A program made the position numbers and the translations under genes. Shown here piece by piece: positions 23,872 to 31,676 of a stretch of DNA of 64,000 nt. The DNA is from Bacteroidota bacterium (lineage in GTDB: Bacteria > Bacteroidota > Bacteroidia > Chitinophagales > LD1). The notes under the pieces were generated by a model. It worked only from the letters and a program-made list of their open reading frames with translations, made no database searches and was not told the DNA's origin. Where the stretch lies: the NCBI GenBank assembly GCA_018267385.1, contig JAFDYN010000020.1:62001-126000 (forward strand), given 5' to 3'. Numbering within the stretch: position 1 is the first letter of the stretch; each line of letters begins with the position of its first letter.

Positions 23872-25092
23872 CTACCCCAGGATCTTCACAGCCTTCCTGA
23901 TCCCATCAGCCAGCACATCTATTTCCTGCATCGTATTGTAGAAGGCAAAAGATGCCCTGCACGTACCCTCTATGCCAAACTGGTCCATGATAGGCTGGCA
24001 GCAGTGATGGCCGGTACGTATCGCTATGCCCTGCTCATTGAGCAGCACACCCAGGTCATAAGGATGTATATCTCCAACAAGGAAGGACAGCACAGACGCC
24101 TTCTTCTCCGCCGTACCTATCACGCGCAGGCCATCTATCTCGGTGAGCCGATTGGTAGCATAGTGCAGCAGTTCCTCTTCGTAGGCATAGATCGCATCCA
24201 GCCCGATAGCATTGATATAGTGGATGGCTTCGCCCAAAACAATACCACCCTCTATATGCGGCGTACCTGCTTCAAATTTATATGGCAGGTCATTATAAGT
24301 AGTCCCCTTGAAAGATACCGTCTTGATCATCTCCCCACCACCCATGAATGGAGGCATATCCAGCAATATTTCTTCCTTTCCATACAGGATGCCGATACCC
24401 GTAGGTCCAAAGACCTTGTGCCCTGAGAAACCGAGAAAATCGCAATCCAGGTCCTGTACATCCACTTTCATATGCGGCAGTGCTTGCGCTGCATCTATGA
24501 ATACCTTCGCACCCACTTTATGCGCAGCAATTATGATGTCATGCACAGGGTTGATCGTGCCCAGCGAGTTTGAGATATAGGACGTAGATACGAGCTTCGT
24601 CTTTTCAGACAGTAGCTTCTCATATTCTTCGTAGAGCTGTTCACCTTTATCATTCACGGGTATCACCAGCAGGTTAGCGCCTACCTCTTCGCACAGCATC
24701 TGCCACGGCACTATGTTTGAGTGGTGCTCCAGCGCAGAGATGATGATCTCGTCACCAGCCTTCACATACTTGCGCCCCCATGTCTTTGCCACGAGGTTGA
24801 TAGCCTCCGTCGTACCACGCACAAAGTTGATATCGCGCTCGGACTTTGCGTTTAGATGAGCTGCGATAGCCTTGCGCGAGTTCTCGTATTCTTCTGTCGC
24901 TTTATTGGCCAGGTAGTGTGCGCCGCGGTGTATATTGGCATTGGTCGCCTCGTAGTACTCGGTGATCTTATTGATCACGCGCAGCGGCTTCTGAGAGGTG
25001 GCCGCATTGTCCAGGTAGACCAGCGGTTTGCCTTTCACCTTTATATCCAGTATGGGAAAGTCCGCCCTGATTTTGTTTATATCCAGTGACAT
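23872..25092 (-). CDS. sufS: Cysteine desulfurase SufS
   Basis: The frame runs to 25197, but the ATG at 25092 (MSLDINKIRADFPILDIKV) is the normal start, giving 406 residues as usual for SufS. It transfers sulfur from cysteine to the SUF scaffold, using PLP. The PLP-binding Lys is in FLGFSGHKVFGPTG and the sulfur-carrying Cys is in GTCRASFAFYNT. VYLDNAATSQKP and EHHSNIVPWQ are family hallmarks. It is the last gene of the suf group, 2 bp after the small secreted protein. No SufE or SufU partner is seen in the window. Confidence 0.95.
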   Translation of the reverse strand: MSLDINKIRADFPILDIKVKGKPLVYLDNAATSQKPLRVINKITEYYEATNANIHRGAHYLANKATEEYENSRKAIAAHLNAKSERDINFVRGTTEAINLVAKTWGRKYVKAGDEIIISALEHHSNIVPWQMLCEEVGANLLVIPVNDKGEQLYEEYEKLLSEKTKLVSTSYISNSLGTINPVHDIIIAAHKVGAKVFIDAAQALPHMKVDVQDLDCDFLGFSGHKVFGPTGIGILYGKEEILLDMPPFMGGGEMIKTVSFKGTTYNDLPYKFEAGTPHIEGGIVLGEAIHYINAIGLDAIYAYEEELLHYATNRLTEIDGLRVIGTAEKKASVLSFLVGDIHPYDLGVLLNEQGIAIRTGHHCCQPIMDQFGIEGTCRASFAFYNTMQEIDVLADGIRKAVKILG

Positions 25093-25094
25093 GA

Positions 25095-25499
25095 TTATCT
25101 GATTCTGCGTAAAGTCAAAGTGTTTTCTGTAGCGTCGCTCACCGTATACAGGATCGGTGCACTGCTCGTGAGGGAGCCATGATAGCTGAAGGAGCAACTG
25201 GCTTCATTCTTCCAGTATCCCAGTGGATATGGCATCCGTAGTGCAGGATCATTACCACATCTCCAGATACCTTGCTGAATGCGCCACGCAGTATCGTTAT
25301 TGGCAATAAAAAAATGGTCATGAGGTGACCGCGATTTGGTAATTGTATCTAATCTCTGAAAAGTAATGATAGAATCCTCCATGCCGGGTACGGGAGTACT
25401 CCAGCGACCCTCTATACTCTGAATGATGCAATCTTTATTGCTCTGAGTATATCCTCCGAGGGAGATCAAAGCCGATATAACGATTGCCAGTGTTCTCAT
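25095..25499 (-). CDS. Small secreted hypothetical protein inside the suf operon
   Basis: A 134-residue protein with signal sequence MRTLAIVISALISLGGYTQS. The body is small and beta-rich, with four Cys and a Trp-rich core (EGRWSTPVPGMEDS, IWRCGNDPALRM). This lipocalin-like or META-like pattern is not specific enough to name. Its ATG overlaps the sufD stop by 1 bp and its stop is 2 bp before the sufS ATG, so it is translated with the suf genes. A link to iron-sulfur biogenesis is not expected for an exported protein, which makes the position odd. Confidence 0.65.
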   Translation of the reverse strand: MRTLAIVISALISLGGYTQSNKDCIIQSIEGRWSTPVPGMEDSIITFQRLDTITKSRSPHDHFFIANNDTAWRIQQGIWRCGNDPALRMPYPLGYWKNEASCSFSYHGSLTSSAPILYTVSDATENTLTLRRIR

Positions 25500-26782
25500 C
25501 AGAAAGTAATATTCAGTCGTTCCTTTAGTCTGTCATACAGGTGATCACGCAGTGCCTCCAGCGGCAGGTCTGCTATAATGCTGCTACCATACGCGTATGT
25601 CAGTATACCACGCGCCGTAGCCTCATCTATACCGCGCGCCAGCAAGTAAAAGAGCTCATTCTTATTGATCTGGCCAATGGCTGCACCGTGGCTGCACTTC
25701 ACATCATCTGCATAGATCTCCAGCTGCGGCTTAGAGTTTACACTGGCCTCATCAGAGAGCAGTATCGCCTTGCTGCTTTGGAAGGCATTCGTTTTCTGCG
25801 CATCCTTGCGCACGAATATCTTACCATTGAAAACTCCCGTAGACTCGCCATCCAGCACACCTTTGTATACCTGATTGCTATCACAGTGCGGCACGCGGTG
25901 ATCCACGAGGATATGACTATCGATATGATTATTCGCTGTACACAGGTACAGGCCATTCAGCGTAGCTAGCGCGCCCTTGCCATCCATATAGGCATTCACA
26001 TTATTGCGCACCAGCTTCCCTTCAAAGGTCAGCGTAGTGATATGGTAGCGTGCGTCCTGATCCACACGCGCATCTATCGTATTGACAGAGGTCGTATGCT
26101 TATTATCCAGTTGCAGGGTCACATAGTTCACCTCCGCATTAGCAGCTACAAATATCTCCGCCAGGTGGTTGTAAAACTTCTCACCGGCTGCATTCTGAAA
26201 GTCCTCTACGATATTGATCTCAGCGCCTTCTTCAGCGATGATCAGGTTGCGTGATTGTGTAAAAACATCTGCTGCCGCTGCATCATACAGATGTATGATA
26301 AAAACAGGCTGTGCAGCCTTTACATTCCTCTTGATATAGATGAAAGCACCATCCTGCGCAAAGGCAGTATTCAGCGCAGCAAAATTCTCACTCGTAGTGT
26401 CCGTGGCCTTGTTGAAATGCTTAGCGATCAGGTCCGCATGCTGCGAGCGAAGCGCACGCAGGCTACCTGCCACCACACCATCCTGAGCCGCGATAGCCGA
26501 TAGGGCAGGAGCGTAGCTCCCATTCACAAACACCAGCTTCGTCCCTTCAATATTCTTGAAAGAATTGAACTTACGCTGACTGTCGTCCGTCGTCCGTCGT
26601 CCGTCGTCGAGTCGAAGACTCTCTGGCAGCTTCGTCTTGATATTCGTATACTTCCACTCCTCATGGCGGCCCGATGGCACACCCAGCGCCTTAAAGCTCG
26701 CAAGCGCAGCCTCCCGCTCCGGTGTCAGCACATCCTTCTCCAGCGCAGCAAAAGTATTGTCTATATTATCTGTAAAAGCCAT
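25499..26782 (-). CDS. sufD: Fe-S cluster assembly protein SufD
   Basis: The frame reaches 26857 through the intergenic repeat. ATG at 26782 (MAFTDNIDNTFAALEKD) gives a typical 427-residue SufD. RHEEWKYTNIKT near the N-terminus and the C-terminal beta-helix core with CSHGAAIGQINKNELFYLLARGI are SufD hallmarks. It forms the SufBCD scaffold that builds iron-sulfur clusters in the cytoplasm. It follows sufC with a 47-bp gap that contains a palindrome. Confidence 0.94.
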   Translation of the reverse strand: MAFTDNIDNTFAALEKDVLTPEREAALASFKALGVPSGRHEEWKYTNIKTKLPESLRLDDGRRTTDDSQRKFNSFKNIEGTKLVFVNGSYAPALSAIAAQDGVVAGSLRALRSQHADLIAKHFNKATDTTSENFAALNTAFAQDGAFIYIKRNVKAAQPVFIIHLYDAAAADVFTQSRNLIIAEEGAEINIVEDFQNAAGEKFYNHLAEIFVAANAEVNYVTLQLDNKHTTSVNTIDARVDQDARYHITTLTFEGKLVRNNVNAYMDGKGALATLNGLYLCTANNHIDSHILVDHRVPHCDSNQVYKGVLDGESTGVFNGKIFVRKDAQKTNAFQSSKAILLSDEASVNSKPQLEIYADDVKCSHGAAIGQINKNELFYLLARGIDEATARGILTYAYGSSIIADLPLEALRDHLYDRLKERLNITF

Positions 26783-26801
26783 TTCGTCTTTGTCTTTAGC
26801 A

Positions 26802-26818
26802 CCTCCCCATTGGGGAGG
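26802..26818. repeat. Palindrome between sufC and sufD
   Basis: CCTCCCCA-T-TGGGGAGG, part of a G/C-run repeat that also fills other gaps in this window. It could form a hairpin in the suf transcript and affect relative amounts of SufC and SufD. Confidence 0.5.
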
Positions 26819-26829
26819 CCGGGAGGGGC

Positions 26830-27582
26830 CTATGCACCCACCTCTTCCTTGATCCAATCGTATCCTTTCTCTTCCATCCGCAGCGCCAGGTTCTTGTCTC
26901 CCGTTTTCACGATGCGGCCATCATACATCACATGTACAAAGTCCGGCACGATATAGTTTAGCAGGCGCTGGTAGTGCGTGATCACGAGAAACGCATTGTC
27001 CTTATCACGCAGCTTATTCACGCCTTCCGCCACGATACGCAGCGCATCGATATCGAGGCCTGAGTCTGTCTCATCCATCACAGAGAAGAGCGGCTCCAGC
27101 ATCGCCATTTGGAATATCTCATTGCGCTTCTTCTCTCCACCAGAGAAACCCTCATTGATAGACCGGGACAGGTATGACTTGTCCAGCTCCACTATCTGGC
27201 GCTTCTCGTTCATAAGCTTCAGGAAGTCCTTGGCACTGATCGGCTCCAGCCCCTGGTGCTTGCGCTTTGCATTCAGCGCCGCTTTCATAAAGTTGGTCGT
27301 GCTCACGCCCGGTATCTCTACAGGATACTGGAAGGCGAGGAAGATACCCTCACGTGCGCGCTCATCGGCGCTCATCTCCAGTATGTTCTTGCCGTGAAAT
27401 ATGATCTCACCAGCGGTCACCTCATAGTCAGCCTTGCCTGCTATGATAGAGGCCAGCGTACTTTTACCAGTACCATTAGGCCCCATGATCGCGTGTACCT
27501 CACCCGGATTGATATCCAGTGTCAGCCCTTTCAGTATCTCCTTGTCACCCACACGGGCATGTAAATTCTTGATGTGTAGCAT
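26830..27582 (-). CDS. sufC: Fe-S cluster assembly ATPase SufC
   Basis: A 250-residue ABC ATPase. Walker A is [10 protein letters not shown], the Q-loop region is [14 protein letters not shown], the signature is [14 protein letters not shown] and Walker B is [14 protein letters not shown], all in the SufC version. It powers conformational change of the SufB/SufD scaffold. It is separated from sufB by about 800 bp that hold a DUF559 gene and repeats, which is unusual because sufB and sufC are normally adjacent. Confidence 0.97.
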   Translation of the reverse strand: MLHIKNLHARVGDKEILKGLTLDINPGEVHAIMGPNGTGKSTLASIIAGKADYEVTAGEIIFHGKNILEMSADERAREGIFLAFQYPVEIPGVSTTNFMKAALNAKRKHQGLEPISAKDFLKLMNEKRQIVELDKSYLSRSINEGFSGGEKKRNEIFQMAMLEPLFSVMDETDSGLDIDALRIVAEGVNKLRDKDNAFLVITHYQRLLNYIVPDFVHVMYDGRIVKTGDKNLALRMEEKGYDWIKEEVGA

Positions 27583-27667
27583 TACTCTTTTATCAGTCGT
27601 TCTTTCTTCTTTTTCTAAATTCTCACTATATCAAATCAAGCACATTCTAACCTCATAGATCACCCAA

Positions 27668-27709
27668 TGTTGACACTCCCCCTTTTACAGGGGGACAAAG
27701 GGGGATTTA
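27668..27709 (+). repeat. Dispersed repeat, copy A
   Basis: TTGACACTCCCCCTTTTACA is followed by GGGGGACAAAGGGGGATTT. The inner CCCCC/GGGGG runs can fold. It is one of four copies around the DUF559 gene. Confidence 0.75.
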
Positions 27710-27740
27710 AAAGCCCCACCTCGTCAAGTACCTCGCCACA

Positions 27741-28169
27741 TCACAGATCGCCCGATGTTGACACTCCCCCTTTTACAGTGGGCGCAGGGGGATTTGCTTT
27801 CTCCCATTCATCTATACACTGGTCTATCTGCTCCAGCACCCACCACATTTTCCGCTTCACCTGTATGTCCATGATTCGCATCACTGTCAGTCCATGGCTT
27901 TCCATGATCGCATCTCTCCGTTTGTCATAGTCCACTGCTTCCGCAGTGCTGTGGCTTGCGCCGTCTATTTCTATCACCAGACATAGCTTCTTGCAATAAA
28001 TATCAGCTATGTAGTTGTCTATCGGTTTCTGCCTTAGAAATTGATGCCCTCTGTAATCGCGGCCTCTCAACTTCATCCAGAGCAATATTTCTCCCAAGGT
28101 CGATTGATTCCTCAATTCTCTTGAGAATGTCTTCAGGTCTTTATTATACGGCAAAAACCTATCCTTCAT
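27741..28169 (-). CDS. DUF559 domain protein (Vsr/restriction-endonuclease-like fold)
   Basis: A 142-residue protein. NQSTLGEILLWMKLRGRDYRG, FLRQKPIDNYIADIYCKKLCLVIEIDG and VMRIMDIQV are the DUF559 hallmarks: an N-terminal Glu, then a D...E.D core as in the Vsr-type nuclease fold. Nuclease activity of such proteins is predicted, not demonstrated here. The last about 18 residues (NPPAPTVKGGVSTSGD) are encoded by repeat copy B. The gene is flanked by inverted copies of that repeat and sits between sufB and sufC, which suggests it arrived together with the repeats. Confidence 0.85.
   Translation of the reverse strand: MKDRFLPYNKDLKTFSRELRNQSTLGEILLWMKLRGRDYRGHQFLRQKPIDNYIADIYCKKLCLVIEIDGASHSTAEAVDYDKRRDAIMESHGLTVMRIMDIQVKRKMWWVLEQIDQCIDEWEKANPPAPTVKGGVSTSGDL
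27758..27796 (+). repeat. Dispersed repeat, copy B
   Basis: A variant of copy A with CAGTGGGCGCAGGGGG in the middle. It overlaps the 3' end of the DUF559 gene and encodes its C-terminal tail. Confidence 0.75.
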
Positions 28170-28180
28170 AGTCCGCTTTC

Positions 28181-28220
28181 AAATCCCCCTACCCCCTGTA
28201 AAAGGGGGAGTGGCAACATT
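28181..28220 (-). repeat. Dispersed repeat, inverted copy C
   Basis: AAATCCCCCTACCCCCTGTA then AAAGGGGGAGTGGCAACATT: the reverse complement of the A/B/D unit. It lies just upstream of the DUF559 start. Confidence 0.75.
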
Positions 28221-28328
28221 GTTTTCTTTTATTCATCAAGCAGCGCTCGCTAAGCACGTGCACCACGGTCTTATAACAAAATCTTTAAGTCCAAATCAGC
28301 TCTCACTCTAGCATATTAATCCCTCATT

Positions 28329-28369
28329 GTTGACATTCCCCCTTTTACAGGGGGACAAAGGGGGATTTG
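28329..28369 (+). repeat. Dispersed repeat, copy D
   Basis: Nearly identical to copy A (TTGACATTCCCCCTTTTACA start). It abuts the sufB stop codon within 3 bp. The spacer 28221-28328 shows nothing else. Confidence 0.75.
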
Positions 28370-28371
28370 CA

Positions 28372-29817
28372 CTATCCCACACTCCCCTCCAGACTTATAC
28401 TCAGCAGCTTCTGAGCCTCCACCGCAAACTCCATCGGGAGCTGCTTGAAGACCTCCTTGCAGTAGCCATTTACGATCATATCTACCGCCTCCTCGCTCGT
28501 CAGGCCACGCTGATTGCAGTAGAACATCAGATCCTCACCTATCTTACTAGTAGTAGCCTCATGCTCCACCTGCGCTGATTTATTCTTGATTTCCAGATAG
28601 GGGAAGGTGTGCGCACCGCACTTATCACCCAGCAGCAATGAGTCGCACTGGCTGAAGTTATAAGCATTCTCCGCTGTACCCGCCACCTGTACCAGACCGC
28701 GGTAGCTGTTCTGGCTCTTGCCACCACTGATACCTTTCGACACTATACGGCTGCGCGTATTTTTGCCTATGTGGATCATCTTAGTGCCCGTATCTGCCTG
28801 CTGGTAGTTATTGGTCACCGCCACACTGTAAAACTCCCCTATAGAGTTGTCACCCTTCAGGATGCAGCTCGGGTATTTCCACGTGATGGCAGATCCTGTC
28901 TCTACCTGCGTCCATGATATCTTAGAGTTCACCCCCTTGCAGAGGCCACGCTTGGTTACGAAGTTGTAGATACCGCCCTTGCCTTCTTTATCTCCCGGAT
29001 ACCAGTTTTGCACCGTAGAGTATTTGATCTCAGCATTGTCCATTGTCACCAGCTCTACCACAGCCGCGTGAAGCTGGTTCTCGTCACGCATCGGCGCTGT
29101 ACAGCCCTCCAGGTAGCTCACATAGCTGCCTTCTTCGGCTATGATCAGCGTCCGCTCAAACTGCCCCGTATTCTGCGCATTGATGCGGAAGTAGGTAGAC
29201 AGCTCCATAGGGCAGCGGACACCCTTAGGTATATATACAAATGACCCGTCGGAAAATACCGCCGAGTTCAGTGCAGAATAATAGTTGTCACGCGGAGGCA
29301 CCACCGAGCCGAGGTACTGCTTCACCAGATCGGCATGCTCGCGGATAGCCTCAGACATAGAGCAGAAGATGATGCCCTTCTCCGCCAGTGTAGCTTTATA
29401 AGTGGTAATAACGCTCTCACTGTCCATCACAAAATCTACCGCCACACCGGCCAGTATCTTTTGCTCCTCCTTGGGCAGGCCCAGCTTGTCATAGACTGCC
29501 AGCAGCTCAGGGTCTACCTCGTCCAGGCTCTTGTACTCAGGCTTTTTCTTAGGCGCGGCGTAGTAGATGATATCCTGAAAGTTGATGTCGTGAAAATGCA
29601 CATTCTGCCAGTGTGGCTGCTTCATCTTCAACCACTGGCGGTAGGCCGTCAGGCGCCACTCCAGCATCCACTCCGGCTCATCCTTTTTGGCGGAGATAAA
29701 GCGCACCGTATCCTCCGAGAGGCCGGCAGGTGCAGTCTCCTGTGCTATATCACTGGCAAAGCCATATTTGTACTCACCGGCTATGTGCTCGTCCAGTATG
29801 GTATCCTGATCGCTCAT
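28372..29817 (-). CDS. sufB: Fe-S cluster assembly protein SufB
   Basis: A 481-residue protein, the normal size. Hallmarks include [54 protein letters not shown] and the C-terminal [20 protein letters not shown]. SufB is the scaffold on which iron and persulfide sulfur are assembled. It is the first gene of the suf group, with a good promoter box about 100 bp upstream. The stop codon is followed immediately by a dispersed repeat. Confidence 0.97.
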   Translation of the reverse strand: MSDQDTILDEHIAGEYKYGFASDIAQETAPAGLSEDTVRFISAKKDEPEWMLEWRLTAYRQWLKMKQPHWQNVHFHDINFQDIIYYAAPKKKPEYKSLDEVDPELLAVYDKLGLPKEEQKILAGVAVDFVMDSESVITTYKATLAEKGIIFCSMSEAIREHADLVKQYLGSVVPPRDNYYSALNSAVFSDGSFVYIPKGVRCPMELSTYFRINAQNTGQFERTLIIAEEGSYVSYLEGCTAPMRDENQLHAAVVELVTMDNAEIKYSTVQNWYPGDKEGKGGIYNFVTKRGLCKGVNSKISWTQVETGSAITWKYPSCILKGDNSIGEFYSVAVTNNYQQADTGTKMIHIGKNTRSRIVSKGISGGKSQNSYRGLVQVAGTAENAYNFSQCDSLLLGDKCGAHTFPYLEIKNKSAQVEHEATTSKIGEDLMFYCNQRGLTSEEAVDMIVNGYCKEVFKQLPMEFAVEAQKLLSISLEGSVG

Positions 29818-29919
29818 TATTCCTAAAACCCTTAGACTGCCTTAGTTGCAGCCCGTTTAACCCAAAAATCACCGCGTCAAGAACTGATTTGCATCATATT
29901 TGTTCTATTTTCGGAGGGG

Positions 29920-29927
29920 CAAATATA
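29920..29927 (-). promoter_or_regulatory. Promoter -7 box of the suf operon
   Basis: TATATTTG on the minus strand matches TAnnTTTG perfectly, 103 bp upstream of the sufB ATG. No clear -33 TTTG is seen upstream. The gap leaves a leader of roughly 95 bases. Confidence 0.55.
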
Positions 29928-29953
29928 CGGCTTATTTAGATTCTTTCTAAACT

Positions 29954-30616
29954 ATGTTAGGGGTAAAAGAACTCACACCTGCGGATAAACTCCGGCTCAG
30001 GCTGCGCTACCACCCGGTCCGCGTCATGATCTGGCTGGTCATACTGGGTATCACATCCGCCTTTCTCACGCTGGTTTTCTCTTATTTTGCCACGACCGCC
30101 GGCACTGTGTGGAATGACTTTCGCCTCCCGCCCATCTTCCACGCCAATACGATCATCATCCTGGCCTCCAGCTATACCGTCATGCAGATGCGCCAGGCCT
30201 ACAGGCGGCACGATCACGCCGGCTACAGGCAGGCGCTGCTCATCACAGCAGGCCTCGGGGTGGCTTTCACCGCCTTTCAGGTGATGGGGTGGACGGAGCT
30301 GCTCCGCCAAGGCATCGGTTTTCGCAGCCAGATATCGGGCTCCTATCTGTACCTCATCTCCGGGCTGCACCTGGCACACCTGCTCGCGGGGGTAGGTTTC
30401 CTGCTGTACTTTCTCTATCGTGCCTATGTGGTAGACGCAGATGCTTATGCACAGTTGATGTTTGACACAGACCCTGTCACCAGCCTGCGCGTAGAGATGC
30501 TAGGCATCTACTGGCACTTTGTAGATGTGCTCTGGCTCTTCCTTTATGGCTGCTTCATGCTGGCACTATACGTGGTACCGCATAGCGCAGAGGGCTGGTT
30601 CCTGCGCAGCTTTTGA
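29954..30616 (+). CDS. Cytochrome c oxidase subunit III-like membrane protein
   Basis: A 220-residue protein with about five hydrophobic helices. The late segments GLHLAHLLAGVGFL and YWHFVDVLWLFLYG are typical of heme-copper oxidase subunit III. The N-terminal part MIWLVILGITSAFLTLVFSYF is a membrane helix with preceding basic residues. It lies alone, away from other oxidase genes, so it could be an extra subunit III or a related protein. It is divergent from sufB with 136 bp between starts. Confidence 0.85.
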   Translation: MLGVKELTPADKLRLRLRYHPVRVMIWLVILGITSAFLTLVFSYFATTAGTVWNDFRLPPIFHANTIIILASSYTVMQMRQAYRRHDHAGYRQALLITAGLGVAFTAFQVMGWTELLRQGIGFRSQISGSYLYLISGLHLAHLLAGVGFLLYFLYRAYVVDADAYAQLMFDTDPVTSLRVEMLGIYWHFVDVLWLFLYGCFMLALYVVPHSAEGWFLRSF

Positions 30617-31069
30617 GCGGTACAGTTAGTCCTCATATCATTCAATGGACTCTTGTGCTGTAGTGACAGGTCGCGACCTGTCACTACCAAGGCTTTAACC
30701 GTAATACACGTTTGTATTAAAGTCTCCCCTGATTCAGGGGAGATTTAGAGGGTTGTATTATGGCGGCAGCCGGGCTATCCGCTCCTAGTCCTCGCTGCAG
30801 CATCCCTGACCTACAAAACTATTATACGCCTGCGTGGCTGCTAAAGTCCCCTTTGGGGATTTAGGGGCCGTGCTGCGGGCTATCCACTACTATCCCTGCC
30901 GCACCTGCCGGCTGATTTATCATCGTGTGGCCCAGCCATGATCGAGAAGCGCTAAAATCTAACTACTCACGTTAGATAATGGAGAAGGTGCCTTGGATAC
31001 CAATACACCTACCCATGTGTATTGTCAGTCTTGTATCCTGCCCGCCCCTTTACCATTTTAGCTATCCTG
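30617..31069. other. Gene-free spacer with palindromes and repeats
   Basis: It contains a 28-bp perfect palindrome (30660-30687, listed separately) and two copies of the AAAGTC-CCC...GGGGATTTAG repeat (about 30703-30758 and 30836-30870). No further gene is seen. Confidence 0.6.
30660..30687. repeat. Perfect 28-bp palindrome
   Basis: GTAGTGACAGGTCG followed by its exact reverse complement CGACCTGTCACTAC, with no loop. It lies 43 bp after the oxidase-subunit stop. The lack of a T-run argues against a simple terminator. It may be a REP-like unit or a protein-binding dyad. Confidence 0.75.
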
Positions 31070-31561
31070 ATGCGCCAGCCATTACCATATCGAGAGGTTA
31101 CTCTCTATGCACCTTATCAGTACCGGGTCTTGTTTCTCGACCCCGCCGAGATATACAGCCGCATACAGGTGCAGCCCTATGCCCGCCACCAGCGCCCCGA
31201 GCACATAGGATTGAGAGTGATGTTCCCCAAGCGCGACGACCGCACCTGCTCCTGCGGCTGTGGCCGCACACTGGGCCCGCGGCGCAGCCGCTGGGCTTCT
31301 GATGATTGCGCCGCCTTTGCCGCAGATATCTATGCCATCATCTACGGCCAGCGCGATACGATCAAATTTTACCTGAAGCAATACACCGGCTACCGCTGTC
31401 AGTGCGGCCGCGTACGCCGGATGAAAGTAGACCACATCATCCCCGTCAAGCACGGCGGTGGAGGCTGCTGGCTCAGCAATTATCAGTTTCTCTGCCACGC
31501 CTGCCATGTGGCGAAGACCAATACAGACTTTGGCTGGAAGCGCGACAAAGGAGCCGCCTGA
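31070..31561 (+). CDS. HNH endonuclease domain protein
   Basis: The frame opens at TTG 31022; ATG at 31070 (MRQPLPYREVTLYAP) gives 163 residues. The C-terminal VDHIIPVKHGGGGCWLSNYQFLCHACHVAKT is a full HNH motif with zinc-binding Cys pairs (CQCG before, CHAC after). The N-terminal half has another Cys group (CSCGCGRTLG). Such short HNH proteins can be nicking or restriction-type nucleases or homing-like enzymes. It stands alone in a repeat-rich neighbourhood. Confidence 0.85.
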   Translation: MRQPLPYREVTLYAPYQYRVLFLDPAEIYSRIQVQPYARHQRPEHIGLRVMFPKRDDRTCSCGCGRTLGPRRSRWASDDCAAFAADIYAIIYGQRDTIKFYLKQYTGYRCQCGRVRRMKVDHIIPVKHGGGGCWLSNYQFLCHACHVAKTNTDFGWKRDKGAA

Positions 31562-31676
31562 ACAAAAGTGTGTTTGTTGTGACACTTATTATTTAACAGC
31601 TATGCGTATCTTCCTTTTACAACCATAGTTGTATTTTGTACCGTCATAAAGACACCAACACACATAAGTATATCCC

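Noticed and set aside
24004-24426. 140-codon open frame opposite sufS
   Set aside because: Shadow of a strongly conserved gene; no motif in the translation.
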